Shown: in pieces, positions 9,312 to 19,000 of the stretch
Numbering within the stretch: position 1 is the first letter of the stretch
Layout: every line of letters begins with the position of its first letter
Assembly: GCF_034059295.1 (NCBI RefSeq)
Contig: NZ_CP139141.1
Coordinates: forward strand, 1,967,001 to 2,031,000
Origin: Pseudomonas sp. HR96
GTDB lineage: Bacteria > Pseudomonadota > Gammaproteobacteria > Pseudomonadales > Pseudomonadaceae
Direction of reading: 5' to 3'
DNA: 64,000 bases
Translations under genes and position numbers: made by a program
Notes under the pieces: model-generated
What the model was told of the DNA's origin: nothing
Seen by the model: only the letters and a program-made list of their open reading frames with translations
Databases searched by the model: none

Positions 9312-11042
9312 ATGAGATTTTCAGTTCCCATTACCAGCGGCCTGGTGCTGCTGGTCGCAAGCATAGGCGCGCAGGCCCAGGGGCTGCTCGACGTGCGTGT
9401 GCAGCCGGCCGACCCGGCGCTCAAGGCCAACATCGAAGGCTACATCGGCAGCGTCGCCGAGCGCGACGAGCGGGCCCTGCGCCGCTCGCGCCGGGCCGCC
9501 ACCGAGCAGGCGAAAAAGGCCGCTCAGGCCCTGGGCTTCTACCAGGCGCAGATCGACGCCAGCGTGCAGCCGGGCAGCAACCCGACCCTGATCCTCACCG
9601 TGCAACCGGGCGAGCCGGTGCGCCTGCGCCATGTGACGCTGCGGGTCGAAGGCGGCCTGGCCGAGCTCAAGGGCTTTCGCCTGCCCGACGTCAAGGCCCT
9701 GCGGCCGGGCATGCCGCTGAACCACGGCCTGTACGACGACGCCAAGCGCCTGATCCTCAACCAGGCCTCGCGCTACGGTTTTTTCAGCGGTCACTTCACC
9801 GCCCAGCGCCTGAGCGTCGACCCGGCGGCCAACGTCGCCGACATCGAGCTGGTCTACCAGAGTGGCCCGCGCTACACCCTCGGCGCGGTGCAGTTCGCCG
9901 GCGATACGCCCTTCGACCATGAACTGCTGCAACGCATGGTGCCGTTCAAGGAAGGCGCGCCCTACGACTCCGACTTGGTCAACGAGCTGAACCAGGCGCT
10001 GCAGTCGAGCGGCTACTTCGAAGGCGTGCGGGTCGACGCCTCACCCACCGCAGCGACGGCGCAGAAGGTCATCCCGGTGCAGGTCAACCTGACCACACGC
10101 AAACCGCGCACCATGGGCCTGGGGGTCGGCTATTCGACCGACGTCGGCCCGCGCCTGAAGGCCAACTGGACCCGCCACTGGGTCAACTCGGCCGGCGACA
10201 GCTACGGCGCCGAGGCCGAGGTGTCGTCCCCGCGGCAGAATATCGGGCTGTGGTACGACACCCCGCTGGACCCGCCGCTGACCGACAAGCTGCGCTGGGC
10301 CGGCGGCTATCAGTACGAAGAGATTGCCAACACCGACGCCCTCAGCAAGCTGCTCACGGTCGGCCCGGAATGGCACAGCAAGCTGCCCAGCGGCTGGGAG
10401 CGGGTGATCTCGCTCAAGGCCCAGCGCGAGGAGTACCGCCTGGGCGACGATTCCGGCCTGAGCACCCTGCTGATGCCCGGTATCAGCTACGGCTACCTGA
10501 AAAGTGACAACAAGGTCGACCCGCACAACGGCTACCGGCTGCAGTTCGACGCCCAGGTGGCCAAGCAAGGCCTGCTCTCGGACACCAACCTGGTGCACGG
10601 CAACGTCCTGCTCAAGGGCCTCACCACCGTCGCCGACAACCACCGCCTGCTCGGCCGCCTGCAACTGGGCGGCAGTGTCACCAACGGCTACAAGTCGATC
10701 CCGCCGTCACTGCGCTTCTTCGCCGGTGGCGATCAGAGCGTGCGCGGCTATGCCTACCAGAGCCTGTCACCGGAGAACTCCGACGGCGACCGCATCGGCG
10801 GCCGCTACATGGTCGCCGGCAGTGTCGAATACCAGTACTCGATCGCCGAGAAGTGGCGCATCGCGACTTTCGTCGACCAGGGCAATTCGTTCAACAACCT
10901 TGAACTGCCCAGCCTCAAGACCGGGGTCGGCGTCGGCATTCGCTGGGTCTCACCGGTCGGGCCGATTCGCGTCGACCTGGCCCACCCGCTGGACGACGAC
11001 GGCGGCATCCGCCTGCATTTTTCCATGGGACCTGAACTGTGA
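9312..11042 (+). CDS. tamA: Translocation and assembly module subunit TamA
   Basis: 576 residues, an Omp85/BamA superfamily outer-membrane protein. A signal peptide (MRFSVPITSGLVLLVASIGAQAQ) is followed by POTRA domains over about residues 25-260 and a 16-strand beta-barrel domain. The barrel holds the conserved loop-6 motif LRFFAGGDQSVRGYAY, and the protein ends with the aromatic outer-membrane terminus region HFSMGPEL. ATG at 9312 is chosen because it starts the signal peptide; an upstream in-frame start would add MLASAP. The stop overlaps the start of tamB (GTGA), indicating translational coupling. TamA works with TamB in envelope assembly and lipid or outer-membrane protein transport. Confidence 0.93.
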   Translation: MRFSVPITSGLVLLVASIGAQAQGLLDVRVQPADPALKANIEGYIGSVAERDERALRRSRRAATEQAKKAAQALGFYQAQIDASVQPGSNPTLILTVQPGEPVRLRHVTLRVEGGLAELKGFRLPDVKALRPGMPLNHGLYDDAKRLILNQASRYGFFSGHFTAQRLSVDPAANVADIELVYQSGPRYTLGAVQFAGDTPFDHELLQRMVPFKEGAPYDSDLVNELNQALQSSGYFEGVRVDASPTAATAQKVIPVQVNLTTRKPRTMGLGVGYSTDVGPRLKANWTRHWVNSAGDSYGAEAEVSSPRQNIGLWYDTPLDPPLTDKLRWAGGYQYEEIANTDALSKLLTVGPEWHSKLPSGWERVISLKAQREEYRLGDDSGLSTLLMPGISYGYLKSDNKVDPHNGYRLQFDAQVAKQGLLSDTNLVHGNVLLKGLTTVADNHRLLGRLQLGGSVTNGYKSIPPSLRFFAGGDQSVRGYAYQSLSPENSDGDRIGGRYMVAGSVEYQYSIAEKWRIATFVDQGNSFNNLELPSLKTGVGVGIRWVSPVGPIRVDLAHPLDDDGGIRLHFSMGPEL

Positions 11043-14000
11043 ACCAGGCTGTGCGCCGTACCTTGAAATGGACCGCCATCGCCGGCGCCAGCCTGCTCGC
11101 CCTGTTACTGCTGGCGGTGCTCGCGGTGTACCTGACACTCACCAGCGAAAGCGGCAGCCGTTGGCTGCTGGCACGGGTGCCAGGCGTGCAGGTCGAGCAG
11201 TTCAGCGGCCAACTGGCCGGCAGCTGGAGCGCGACCCGGTTGACCTGGCAGCAGGGCGCCGATCGCGTCCAGGTGCAGGCGCCAGCGTTGGCCTGGACCC
11301 CGGCTTGCCTGTTGCGCGGAGCCCTGTGCATCGAGCGCCTGCACGCTGACAAGGTGGAGCTGAGCTTTCCGGCCTCCGCTGCCCCGGCCGGTACTGAACC
11401 CACTCGCCTGCCGGCGCTCAAGCTGCCTGTGGCCATCGAGCTGGGCGAGCTGCAACTGGGCAGCCTGTGGCTCGACGGCAGCCAGCTGCTGGAGAACGCC
11501 CGGCTGGCGGCGCACTGGCGCGGCAGCGAACTGCGGATCGACAGCGCCCATGTGCAACACGGCGACCTGCAACTGGACCTCAGCGGCACGCTGCAGCCCA
11601 ATGGCGACTGGCCGTTGCAAGCGTCGGCGCAGTTGCAGCTGCCCGCGGTCGATGGCCGCTCCTGGCAACTGGCCTTGCAAGCCCAGGGCCCGCTGCAGGG
11701 CGCGCTGCAATTGAGCGGGCAGAGCAGTGGCTACCTTGATGGCAAGTTGGTAGGCCAGGTGCAGGCCCTGGCCGAACATCTGCCGGCCCAGCTGCGGATC
11801 AGCGCCGATGCCTTCAAGGCCAGCGCCGGTCTGCCCGACACCCTGACCCTCGAGCAATTGGTGCTGGACGCCAACGGCGACCTGCTGCAGGGCTACCGCA
11901 TCGATGGCACGGCGCAGTTGCCGGCCCAGGTCAGCCTGCAGCACAAGGGACCCATCAGCCTGGCGCTGCACGGCCGGGCCGACGCCCAGAAGGCGCGCAT
12001 CGACGCCCTGCAATTGCTGGCCGCCGATGACCAGCGCCTGGAACTCAGCGGCCTGATCGACTGGCAGCAGGGCCTGCTTGCCAATGCCAAACTGCATTGG
12101 CAGGATTTTCCCTGGGAGCGGCTGTACCCGCAGCCGCAACCGGTGCCGGTCAAGCTGCGCCGCTTCGATGCCGAGATCGACTACCGCGACGGCAATTACC
12201 TGGGCAACCTCAACGGCGATCTGGACGGGCCGGCCGGCGCCTTCAGCGTGCTGACGCCGTTCAGCGGCAACCTGCAGCAGCTGTTCCTGCCACAGCTGGA
12301 AGTCACCGCCGGCAAGGGCAAGGCCAGTGGGCGCCTGGCCTTGCAGTTCGCCGACGCGATCAAATGGGACACCGCGCTGGAATTGGCCAATATCGATCCT
12401 GCGTACTGGCTCGCCGAGTTGCCAGGCAACCTTGGCGGAACCCTGAACAGCACCGGCCAGCTGCACGATGGCCAACTGGACCTCGACCTCGGCGCCGATA
12501 TCAAGGGCCGCCTGCGCGGCCAGCCGGCGCTGCTGCAGGCGCAAGTCAAGGGCACCGGGCAACGCTGGGAGGTCAGCGCCCTGCAAGCGCGCCTGGGCGA
12601 CAACCGAATACAGGGTACAGGCCGCCTGGAACAGAAGCTCGCGGCGCACCTGGACATCGATCTGCCGCGCCTCGGCCAGCTCTGGCCGGGCCTGCAAGGC
12701 CAGCTCAAGGGCCAGTGGGATGCCGCCGGCAGCCTGCAAGCACCGCAAGGGCAGTTGCAACTGCGGGGCCAGCAACTGGCGATGTCCACTGCTCGTCTGC
12801 AAACCCTGACCTTGAGCGCCGCGGTCGACGCGCGTCAGCATGGCAGTCTCGACCTCACGGCGACCGGCCTGCACAGCGGTGACACCGACCTGGGCACTCT
12901 GACCGCCAAAGGCGGCGGCGACCTGCGCCAGCAGGCGCTGCAATTGGGCCTGCAAGGGCCGCTGCTGAAACTGGCGCTGGCGCTGGACGGCGGCTTGGCG
13001 CAGAACGATTGGCGCGGCCGCCTGGTCAGCGGCCAGGTGCAGAGCGGCGGGCAGAACTGGCAGCTGCAGGCGCCTGCCCGGCTGGAGCGGCTGGCCAACG
13101 GCACGATCAACTTTGGCGCGCATTGCTGGCGCTCCGGCCCGGCCAGCCTGTGCGGCGAAGACCAGCGCCTGGCGCCGGAGCCGCGCCTGCGCTATCACCT
13201 CAAGGACTTCCCGCTGGACAGCCTGCGGCCGTGGCTGCCGCGCGACCTGGCCTGGCAGGGCAGCCTCAACGCCGACCTCGCCGTCGACCTGCCGGCGTCC
13301 GGGCCCAAGGGCCGCATCGTGGTCGACGCCAGCGGCGGCAGCCTGCGCATCCGCGATCAGCGCCAATGGCTGGACTTTCCCTACCAGGCGCTCAACCTGA
13401 CCAGCCAGCTAAGCCCGCAACGGGTCGACACCGAGCTGATCTTCGCCGGCGGCAAGCTGGGCAACCTGCGCGTGAGCACGCGGATCAACCCGCTGGCCAA
13501 CGGCAAGCCGATCTCCGGTGAGTTCAACCTGTCCGGGCTGGATATCTCGGTGGCGCGGCCCTTCGTACCTCAGGTCGAGAAACTTGCCGGCCACCTCGAT
13601 GGCCATGGCCAGCTCGCCGGCACCCTGCTGGCGCCTCAGGTCAACGGCACCCTGACCTTGAGTGGCGCCGAACTCTCCGGTGGCGATCTGCCGACGCCTT
13701 TGCAGGACCTGCGCATCAACGCCGCCATCAGCGGGGAACACCTGCAGCTGGACGGCGGCTGGAAGGCCGGCGACAGCGGCCAGGGCAGCCTTGGGGGCCA
13801 GGTCGACTGGGCCAGGGGGCTGGCGGCGCAGCTGTGGCTCAAAGGCACGCGCCTGCCGGTCACGGTGGAACCCTACGCGACCCTGGAGGCACAGCCTGAC
13901 CTGAAGATCGAACTGGCGGACAACCGCCTGGCGGTGTCTGGAAAGGTCAGTGTACCCAAGGGCGCGATCACCGTGCGCCAGTTGCCGCCCACGACGGTGA

Positions 14001-14749
14001 AGCTGTCCGACGACACCGTGATCGTCGGCGCCCAGGCGCCTGCTGCCGAGAAGCCCATGGCCATCGCCATGGATATCGACGTGGTGGTGGGCGAGGACAA
14101 GCTGTCGTTCAACGGTTTCGGCCTGACCGCCAACCTGGCCGGGCGCGTGCACATCGGCGACAACCTCGACACCCGCGGCGAGCTGAACCTCAACGACGGT
14201 CGCTACCGGGCCTATGGCCAGCGCCTGACCATTCGCCGGGCGCGGCTGCTGTTCGCCGGGCCCATCGACCAGCCCTATCTGGACATCGAGGCGATTCGCC
14301 AGGTCGACGACGTCATCGCCGGTATCCGCCTCAGCGGCAGCGCCGAGGAGCCCACCAGCACGGTGTTCGCCGAACCGGCGATGGATCAGCAGGAGGCCTT
14401 GTCATACCTGGTTCTGGGGCGGCCCTTGAGCACCAGCGGCGAGGACAACAACATGCTCGCCCAGGCGGCCCTGGCCTTGGGGCTGGCCGGCAGCTCCTCG
14501 ACCGCCGGCAAGCTGGCCAGCGACCTGGGCATCAAGGATTTCCAGCTTGACACCCAGGGCAGCGGCAACACCACCAGCGTGGTCGCCAGCGGCAACCTCA
14601 CCGACAAGCTGATCCTGCGCTACGGGGTCGGGGTCTTCGAGCCGGCCAACACCATTGCGCTGCGCTACCTGCTGAGCAAAAAGGTGTATGTCGAGGCGGC
14701 CAGTGGGGTCGCCAGCTCTCTGGACATCTTCTACAAGCGTGACTTCTGA
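11039..14749 (+). CDS. tamB: Translocation and assembly module subunit TamB
   Basis: 1236 residues. An N-terminal membrane anchor (about residues 18-32, SLLALLLLAVLAVYLTL) is followed by a very long periplasmic beta-rich region, and the C-terminal third is the conserved TamB/DUF490 domain (RGELNLNDGRYRAYGQRLTI, then ARLLFAGPIDQPYLDIEA). Start is the GTG in GTGA overlapping the tamA stop. AsmA-like proteins of this type form a hydrophobic groove bridging inner and outer membranes. The pairing with TamA and the length (E. coli TamB is about 1260 residues) make the call firm. Confidence 0.93.
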   Translation: MNQAVRRTLKWTAIAGASLLALLLLAVLAVYLTLTSESGSRWLLARVPGVQVEQFSGQLAGSWSATRLTWQQGADRVQVQAPALAWTPACLLRGALCIERLHADKVELSFPASAAPAGTEPTRLPALKLPVAIELGELQLGSLWLDGSQLLENARLAAHWRGSELRIDSAHVQHGDLQLDLSGTLQPNGDWPLQASAQLQLPAVDGRSWQLALQAQGPLQGALQLSGQSSGYLDGKLVGQVQALAEHLPAQLRISADAFKASAGLPDTLTLEQLVLDANGDLLQGYRIDGTAQLPAQVSLQHKGPISLALHGRADAQKARIDALQLLAADDQRLELSGLIDWQQGLLANAKLHWQDFPWERLYPQPQPVPVKLRRFDAEIDYRDGNYLGNLNGDLDGPAGAFSVLTPFSGNLQQLFLPQLEVTAGKGKASGRLALQFADAIKWDTALELANIDPAYWLAELPGNLGGTLNSTGQLHDGQLDLDLGADIKGRLRGQPALLQAQVKGTGQRWEVSALQARLGDNRIQGTGRLEQKLAAHLDIDLPRLGQLWPGLQGQLKGQWDAAGSLQAPQGQLQLRGQQLAMSTARLQTLTLSAAVDARQHGSLDLTATGLHSGDTDLGTLTAKGGGDLRQQALQLGLQGPLLKLALALDGGLAQNDWRGRLVSGQVQSGGQNWQLQAPARLERLANGTINFGAHCWRSGPASLCGEDQRLAPEPRLRYHLKDFPLDSLRPWLPRDLAWQGSLNADLAVDLPASGPKGRIVVDASGGSLRIRDQRQWLDFPYQALNLTSQLSPQRVDTELIFAGGKLGNLRVSTRINPLANGKPISGEFNLSGLDISVARPFVPQVEKLAGHLDGHGQLAGTLLAPQVNGTLTLSGAELSGGDLPTPLQDLRINAAISGEHLQLDGGWKAGDSGQGSLGGQVDWARGLAAQLWLKGTRLPVTVEPYATLEAQPDLKIELADNRLAVSGKVSVPKGAITVRQLPPTTVKLSDDTVIVGAQAPAAEKPMAIAMDIDVVVGEDKLSFNGFGLTANLAGRVHIGDNLDTRGELNLNDGRYRAYGQRLTIRRARLLFAGPIDQPYLDIEAIRQVDDVIAGIRLSGSAEEPTSTVFAEPAMDQQEALSYLVLGRPLSTSGEDNNMLAQAALALGLAGSSSTAGKLASDLGIKDFQLDTQGSGNTTSVVASGNLTDKLILRYGVGVFEPANTIALRYLLSKKVYVEAASGVASSLDIFYKRDF

Positions 14750-14764
14750 GAAGGGCGAGGGACG

Positions 14765-14786
14765 GCGGCAGAGCAGGCTCTGCCGC
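14765..14786. terminator. Hairpin between tamB and the Mor-like gene
   Basis: GCGGCAGAG-CAGG-CTCTGCCGC is a perfect 9-bp stem with a 4-base loop, placed between the convergent ends of tamB and the Mor-like regulator. There is no long T-run on either side, so termination is inferred from position only. Confidence 0.45.
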
Positions 14787-14791
14787 AGGGT

Positions 14792-15169
14792 TCAGGCGCT
14801 CAGGGCCTGGCGGCGGATGTTGCCGATCTGGCGCAGGCTCAGGCCGTAGCGGTCGGCGAGGATGCTGCGTGAGCAGCCCTGTTCGGTGGCCTGCTTGATC
14901 TGCAGGTTGCGCAGCTGGCGCTCGAAATGATCCACCTTGGGAATCTCCAATGCCGCGCCAGCATAGCGCTGGATCAACCGGGCCAGGGCGTCGGGCGGCA
15001 GTATCAGCGCCAGCGAGGTGCGCCGGGCGTGCTTGGGGATGTACTTGGGGCGTCCGCCGTAGCGGCAGGTCATGTGATAGGCGCATTCCAGGCCGATGCA
15101 GTCGATCAGGGCCTGTAGCGAGGCGGGGAGTTGGCTGATGTCTATCTGCTTGAGATCGTGAACGTCCAT
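14792..15169 (-). CDS. Mor-family transcriptional activator, phage Mu Mor/C-like
   Basis: 125 residues matching the plan of the Mor/C activators of Mu-like phages: an N-terminal dimerisation part, the signature GGRPKYIPK, the dimer-proximal AGAALEIPKVDHFERQLRN, and a C-terminal helix-turn-helix (CSRSILADRYGLSLRQIGNI). AAGGAAG precedes the ATG. No other phage genes lie within the window, so this is a stand-alone, probably domesticated, regulator. In Mu, Mor activates middle promoters; the target here is unknown. An overlapping longer frame on the same strand (14598-15269) is a shadow. Confidence 0.75.
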   Translation of the reverse strand: MDVHDLKQIDISQLPASLQALIDCIGLECAYHMTCRYGGRPKYIPKHARRTSLALILPPDALARLIQRYAGAALEIPKVDHFERQLRNLQIKQATEQGCSRSILADRYGLSLRQIGNIRRQALSA

Positions 15170-15472
15170 GTCTGCTTCCTTGTAGGAATGATTGCGCTGA
15201 TGGCGCCGGCAGGGGCCGACGCCGCCCGATCATTCTCCGGTGCTGCGGCAGACCGCCGCCAGCCGTCAAAAGGGGCGTGGAGGGGTCAGTTAACCGGACA
15301 AGGGACGTAGGATTTGTGTAAGGCGGATGTAGGAAATTTCTTTATGATCAGCCTGCAGGCCGCGTTGGCTCGTTGCGAGGCCCAAGCAAGGGTGCAAAGG
15401 GTGGGTCAAGGTGCAGTCCTGGCCAACCGCACCGCAGCGGGTCGACCAGGGTCAGCGGGTCAAGCGTTGGTA
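15170..15472. other. Intergenic region without a gene; possible LuxR-type box
   Basis: About 300 bases between the Mor-like gene and the poly-glycine lipoprotein. No coding frame is convincing. It holds TGTAGGAAATTTCTTTAT at 15328-15345, which roughly resembles the TGTAAG-N6-CTTACA boxes bound by GacA/LuxR-type regulators, with clear mismatches in the right half. Nothing downstream looks like an RsmY/Z-type RNA with repeated GGA motifs. Confidence 0.3.
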
Positions 15473-15667
15473 TCAGCCGCGAAAGCCAGGGCCGGGACCA
15501 CCGCCGCCGCCACCACCACCCCCGCCGCCGCCACCATGGTAGCCGCCGCCTCCACCCCCGCCGCCGCCATGGCCGCCACCGCCACCCCCGGGCGGGAAGA
15601 ACAGCCAGCAGCCGCTCAGGCTGAGGGTCAGAATCAAGGGAATCAGCAATGTGATTCGACGAAGCAT
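15473..15667 (-). CDS. Poly-glycine small lipoprotein
   Basis: 64 residues. A lipoprotein signal (MLRRITLLIPLILTLSLSGC) has a good lipobox LSGC at residues 17-20. The mature part is almost entirely glycine, interrupted by single His, Tyr and Pro residues. GAGGA lies eight bases before ATG 15667; a longer in-frame start at 15748 lacks a signal peptide at its N-terminus and is rejected. Short Gly-rich lipoproteins of this kind are found in Pseudomonas without known function. The coding repeat of GGC/GGT triplets is prone to slippage, so length may vary between strains. Confidence 0.65.
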   Translation of the reverse strand: MLRRITLLIPLILTLSLSGCWLFFPPGGGGGGHGGGGGGGGGYHGGGGGGGGGGGGGPGPGFRG

Positions 15668-15818
15668 CAGCAAGTCCTCATGTTGAAAGTGCCTGCTCCC
15701 TAAGCGGAGCTGGCACTGTAATATGAGACCCTTTCCTGCCCCGACCATTGCGCCTGTCGCGTAAGTGCTTGGTGTGGCAGGGGATACAAAGCCGATACAG
15801 AGTAATCAGGAACTCTCA

Positions 15819-16007
15819 ATGACCCAGAAGCAACGACTCAAATATTCCATCCTCATGTCCCTGGTGGTCCTGCTGATCATGTTCGGGCTGACCTGGCTGC
15901 AGCGCCAGGGTCAGCTGAGCGAAGAGACCTTCAAGTACATCGCCATCGGTGTGGCCATCGTCGTCGTCTTCATCAACGGCATCATGCGCCGCAAGGTCAA
16001 ACCGTAG
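15819..16007 (+). CDS. Small two-helix inner-membrane protein
   Basis: 62 residues with two predicted membrane helices (about 9-25, YSILMSLVVLLIMFGLTW, and about 39-54, YIAIGVAIVVVFINGI) and a basic C-terminus (MRRKVKP). The ATG at 15819 is preceded by CAGGAAC; an upstream in-frame start at 15765 would add a polar tail without a ribosome binding site. It is convergent with, and overlaps by 11 bases, the metalloprotease toxin gene. No family recognised. A role as immunity partner of that toxin is possible by position but not supported by anything else. Confidence 0.6.
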   Translation: MTQKQRLKYSILMSLVVLLIMFGLTWLQRQGQLSEETFKYIAIGVAIVVVFINGIMRRKVKP

Positions 16008-19000
16008 GTTCGGGGCGCCCCAGCAGCATGATCAGCATGGTCACCGAATCGGCGTTGGCGAGGATCACCGCTGCACGTTTTTGCGCGTCGGCGTAGAAGA
16101 TCCGTCGCGCATCGGCCAGATCCACCCCGCCGGTTTCAGCAAGCACACGCTGCGCCGCCGGTGGGTCGATCAGGTCCAGCGACACCCAATAGCCGCGATC
16201 ACGACGCATGAACAACTCGGTATCCGGGGTGTTCACCGACAGTCGATCGGCCAGTTCGCGCAGCTCGTCCCTGAAACTGGGATCAATCGGGTCGTTGCTG
16301 GCCACCAGGTCCAGATAGGGTGCGCCGGGCTCGATGTAGGCAATGTCCTCGCAGTCGTTGGTCAGGTGCGACACCTCGTGGAGCAGGGTCGCCGCGCGCA
16401 CATGCGATGGCAGGTCGAAGGGGCGCAGCAGGCGCGTGCTGTGATAGCGCAGGCGAGAGGGCAGGTCGAAGAACAGCTCGGTGACGAAGATGCGCCGTGC
16501 CGGATCGCCCTGGGAGATCATGCCCATCATCCGTTCGCCGGTCCTGGCGATATTTTCGCCGTAGACGAAGCGCTGTGAAGTGCCCGGGGCAAGGCTCGGA
16601 TCGATCATTTCGATAAAGATCTGGCCAATCGCACGCTTGACCTTGTCCAGCAGTTGCGGCGACGGCTGCGCGACCCCGAAGAAGTCGGCGATCACCTGTT
16701 TTGGTCGCGCTCCCAGCGCCTGTGACGGGTCCTGCACATTGAGGTTGTCCAAGGCGGTGATCAGGCGGCTTTTGGCGTAGGCGTGGGCCTGGCCGATGCG
16801 CCGCGCCTTGTCCCTGGAGAAGCGGCGGATATCCCGCATGCCAACGGCCCGTACCCTGAGCAATTGCGCGATGGACGAGCTGGGTGTGGCCGGGCGTGCT
16901 CGTTTGGTCAGGGCACCGCCGTAGCGCAGGTCCCACAGCCGTTCAAGCTGCCACTGGCCGTCGCCGACCGTCTCCAGCCAAGGCCCGGGGTGCGCCTGGC
17001 TGCCGATGCGCCAGCGCCCGTTGGCCAGCCACACCGGGTAGACCTTGCCGGCTACTGCCGCGTATTCAAGCCCATGCCGGGCTTGATAGAGGCCGGTCGC
17101 CGGCTGGTAGAGCATCTGCTCCAGCGCCTGATCGGTTTCGAACTCGCGCAGCTCGTCGGCCTGCAGCGAGTCCTGGGCCACGTGCGCCGCTGACGTCGAC
17201 GGCGCTTGCCCGGTGCTGGCGGTCAGCGGCGCCAGCAGCACCAGCGCGTAGGCCAGCCGGCCCAGGGCGTTGCCCCACTGGTGGCGGCGGGTGGCCTCGG
17301 CTGCCGAATCGAGCTGGGCGATCCCGGCCCACAGGCTCAGCAGTTGCGCCAGGCGGCCTTCGGCAAGGAAGCCGACCTGTTCGATCCCCAGGCCCATCAG
17401 GAACTGGAACGACTGCCAATGAGCTTCTGCGTTGCTGACGGTCTGGGTTTTCGCCAACCGGTGCAGCAGCTGCACGCGATCGTCGAACAGCAGGTGCCAG
17501 GCGTTGCCGGTCCAGGGTGTGGGGTCCAGGGTGGGCGGCCCGGAGGGCAGAGGGATGTCGAACGGGTCGGCGGCGTCGGTGGGCAGGTGCACTTCGCGCA
17601 GGCCACCATGGGCGTAGCGGCTGCGCACGTCGTCGGCCACCTGCTGCACGATCAGTTCCTGCAGCGGCCCGGCGGTTTGCGCCTGGCGCAGCAGGTCGGC
17701 GGCGTCGGCGAACTGTTTGAAGACAAAGCCGGCGCCGGCGCTGGCGTAGAGCACCAGCGGGCCCTTGTTCGGCTCCTGTGGGCCGATCAGGCACAACCCG
17801 GCGACGCGGTCGCTGCTGCGGCCAGGCCCGGGCACCAGGCTCAGCGGCCGAAATGTCACCGCTTGCCCAAGCACCGGCTGGCGGGCCACGCCATCGGGCA
17901 TGTCCAGCACGGCCTGCACGTAGGCATAGGCGGTGGCGTCCAGCTCCCCCGCCAGGCGCGCCTGCAGCGCCGCGACCCGCAGCTGGGCGTGGGAGTGCTC
18001 GCCGAACAGCGCGCGGCGGCGCTGGAAGTCCGGGTCCTGGCTGCTGAGTTTTTCCGCCAGAAGCTGGCGGTAGCGACCGCCGATGTCCAGCCGGTCGACC
18101 AGTTGGTGCAGGGCCGGTGGGGTCATCCAGCTCGGGGCGGGGCTGCCATCGGCCATGCGCGCGCGCAGCACAGCCGTCTGGCTGCGCGAGAAGTGACTGA
18201 TGGCGTAGGCGGTCAGGCTGTCGCGCTGCACGCTGCTGGCCGCCGGAATGCTTTCCGGTACCAGGCCTTCATGGCTGAACAGCCAGGGCACTGCAGGCGT
18301 GTAGGTCGGCAGTTCGATCAGTACCTGGTCGGGGTCCGGGGGGTTGTCCGGCTGCACTCGGGCCAGGCGTTCGGCGATGCGGCTGCGGGCGTATTCGTGC
18401 AGTGGTGCGATGCCGAAGCGGTAATCCTCGCGGCTGGCCTCCAGGTGATCCAGCGCCTTGAGTGCGGCGGCGTACTCAAGGCGCTCGTTCGCGCTCGCCT
18501 GCTTCAACCAGGCGGGCAGGACCTGTTCCAGGCGGGCGGCGCGCAACTCGCTGATCTGTTGGTCCAGGCGCTCGTCCAGAGCCGTGTTCGCGCAGGCCGA
18601 GCGCAGCAGTTGGTCGAACGGCGCGGGCGCCAACTGCAGCGCCATGGCCAGGGCCCAGGCGGCTTGCGCCTGCTCGACAACGCGCAGGTTCTCGCGTTTT
18701 TGCAGCTCCTGGGCGAAGCGAAGCGGCTGCTGCTGGGCTTGCTCGGGCCACCCCGGCGGCTGCGAGTCGAGGCGGCCCAGCAGGCGCTGCTGCTGCAACG
18801 CGAGGTTCAGGGCCTGCACCCGCAGGTCGGCCAGCAGCGCCAGGTTGTCCTCCTGGGTGCGCTGCAGCAGGCGGCGCCAGGCAGGTTGCACGCGCGGTGC
18901 ACAGGTCTGCAGCAGAGCCCGCAGCAGCGCTGTCGGCACCTTGACGCTGCTGCTGAGGTTCTCGAGGGAGGCCTTGGCGGTGAGCCGGTGCAGCAGCAGA

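Noticed and set aside
14598..15269. 223-codon minus-strand frame across the Mor-like gene
   Set aside because: It overlaps the Mor-like gene in another frame and the end of tamB; only the 125-residue frame has a family match and a ribosome binding site.
15819..16007. 62-residue membrane protein as a proven immunity protein of the metalloprotease toxin
   Set aside because: It is convergent rather than co-directional with the toxin gene, and nothing in its sequence points to immunity; proximity alone is not enough.
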